A model generated the notes under the pieces. The model saw only the letters and a list, made by a program, of their open reading frames with translations, was not told the DNA's origin and made no database searches. Positions 23,317 through 23,372 of a stretch of 23,372 nt of DNA are shown piece after piece (position 1 is the stretch's first letter; the number at the start of each line of letters is the position of its first letter). Position numbers and translations under genes: made by a program. Source of the stretch: an uncultured Lachnospiraceae bacterium. GTDB lineage: Bacteria > Bacillota_A > Clostridia > Lachnospirales > Lachnospiraceae. The stretch spans positions 1-23,372 of the forward strand of contig CANOBT010000083.1 in the NCBI GenBank assembly GCA_947564305.1. The letters are read 5' to 3'.

Positions 23317-23372
23317 TTATAGTTGATGCTGTTTGCGGAATTGCAGTGGGGTGGCACCGGTTATTTTCTTAA
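23317..23372 (-). CDS. C-terminal end of an AraC-family regulator (partial)
   Basis: On the minus strand, entering from the window edge, the frame reads KKITGATPLQFRKQHQL and then a TAA (plus-strand 23317-23319). This is the typical last stretch of the AraC/XylS DNA-binding domain (compare GMTPLQYRK in the regulator at 20566-21660). The gene continues beyond 23372, so only about 17 residues are visible. It is convergent with the GPH symporter and may belong to the next locus. Confidence 0.75.
   Translation of the reverse strand, partial: KKITGATPLQFRKQHQL

Noticed and set aside
1..23372. Mobile element, prophage or CRISPR array
   Set aside because: No transposase, integrase, phage gene, direct-repeat array or terminal repeats were found on either strand.

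Overview
The window looks like chromosome of an anaerobic, gut-type Clostridia (Lachnospiraceae-like Bacillota). This is judged from strong AGGAGG-type ribosome sites, tightly packed operons, the protein families present (butyrate-type kinase, LIVCS transporter, iron-sulfur flavoproteins, GPH symporter), and moderate GC with AT-rich gaps. I see no rRNA, tRNA, CRISPR array or insertion sequence. It carries at least four transcription blocks.

Block 1 (178-3933, +) has a near-consensus promoter. It encodes a YbaK-type tRNA-editing domain protein, a PLP-dependent group II amino-acid decarboxylase, a LIVCS (BrnQ-type) branched-chain amino-acid carrier that overlaps the decarboxylase stop codon, and a MarR regulator. 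It ends at a long bidirectional hairpin. A PucR/CdaR-type regulator (4043-5593, -) faces it and is divergent from a YkvI-like permease.

Block 2 (5912-19414, +) is the striking part. After the permease comes a 722-residue protein joining an N-terminal acyl-carrier-protein domain, with the phosphopantetheine-type serine kept at Ser40, to a CocE/NonD-type alpha/beta hydrolase. It is followed by its own holo-ACP synthase (AcpS), a phosphate acyltransferase, a butyrate-kinase-family acyl kinase, an HSL-type esterase, a small membrane protein, an FAD_binding_2 reductase, a NuoG-N-terminus/GltD fusion, a NuoF-like protein that seems to have lost its FMN/NADH site, and an iron-sulfur flavoprotein. 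My reading is a catabolic system in two parts. In the first, an acyl group cut from an ester, amide or C-C substrate may be caught as acyl-ACP, then passed to acyl phosphate and ATP. In the second, an NAD(P)H-fed iron-sulfur chain drives an FAD-dependent reduction. The substrate cannot be told from the sequence, and the acyl-ACP route is inference.

Block 3 (19528-23180) has an HSL-type esterase (-) divergent from an AraC regulator and a GPH-family symporter (+). It probably supplies and de-esterifies a related substrate. The last bases hold a structured intergenic stretch and the C-terminal end of a second AraC-family regulator on the minus strand.
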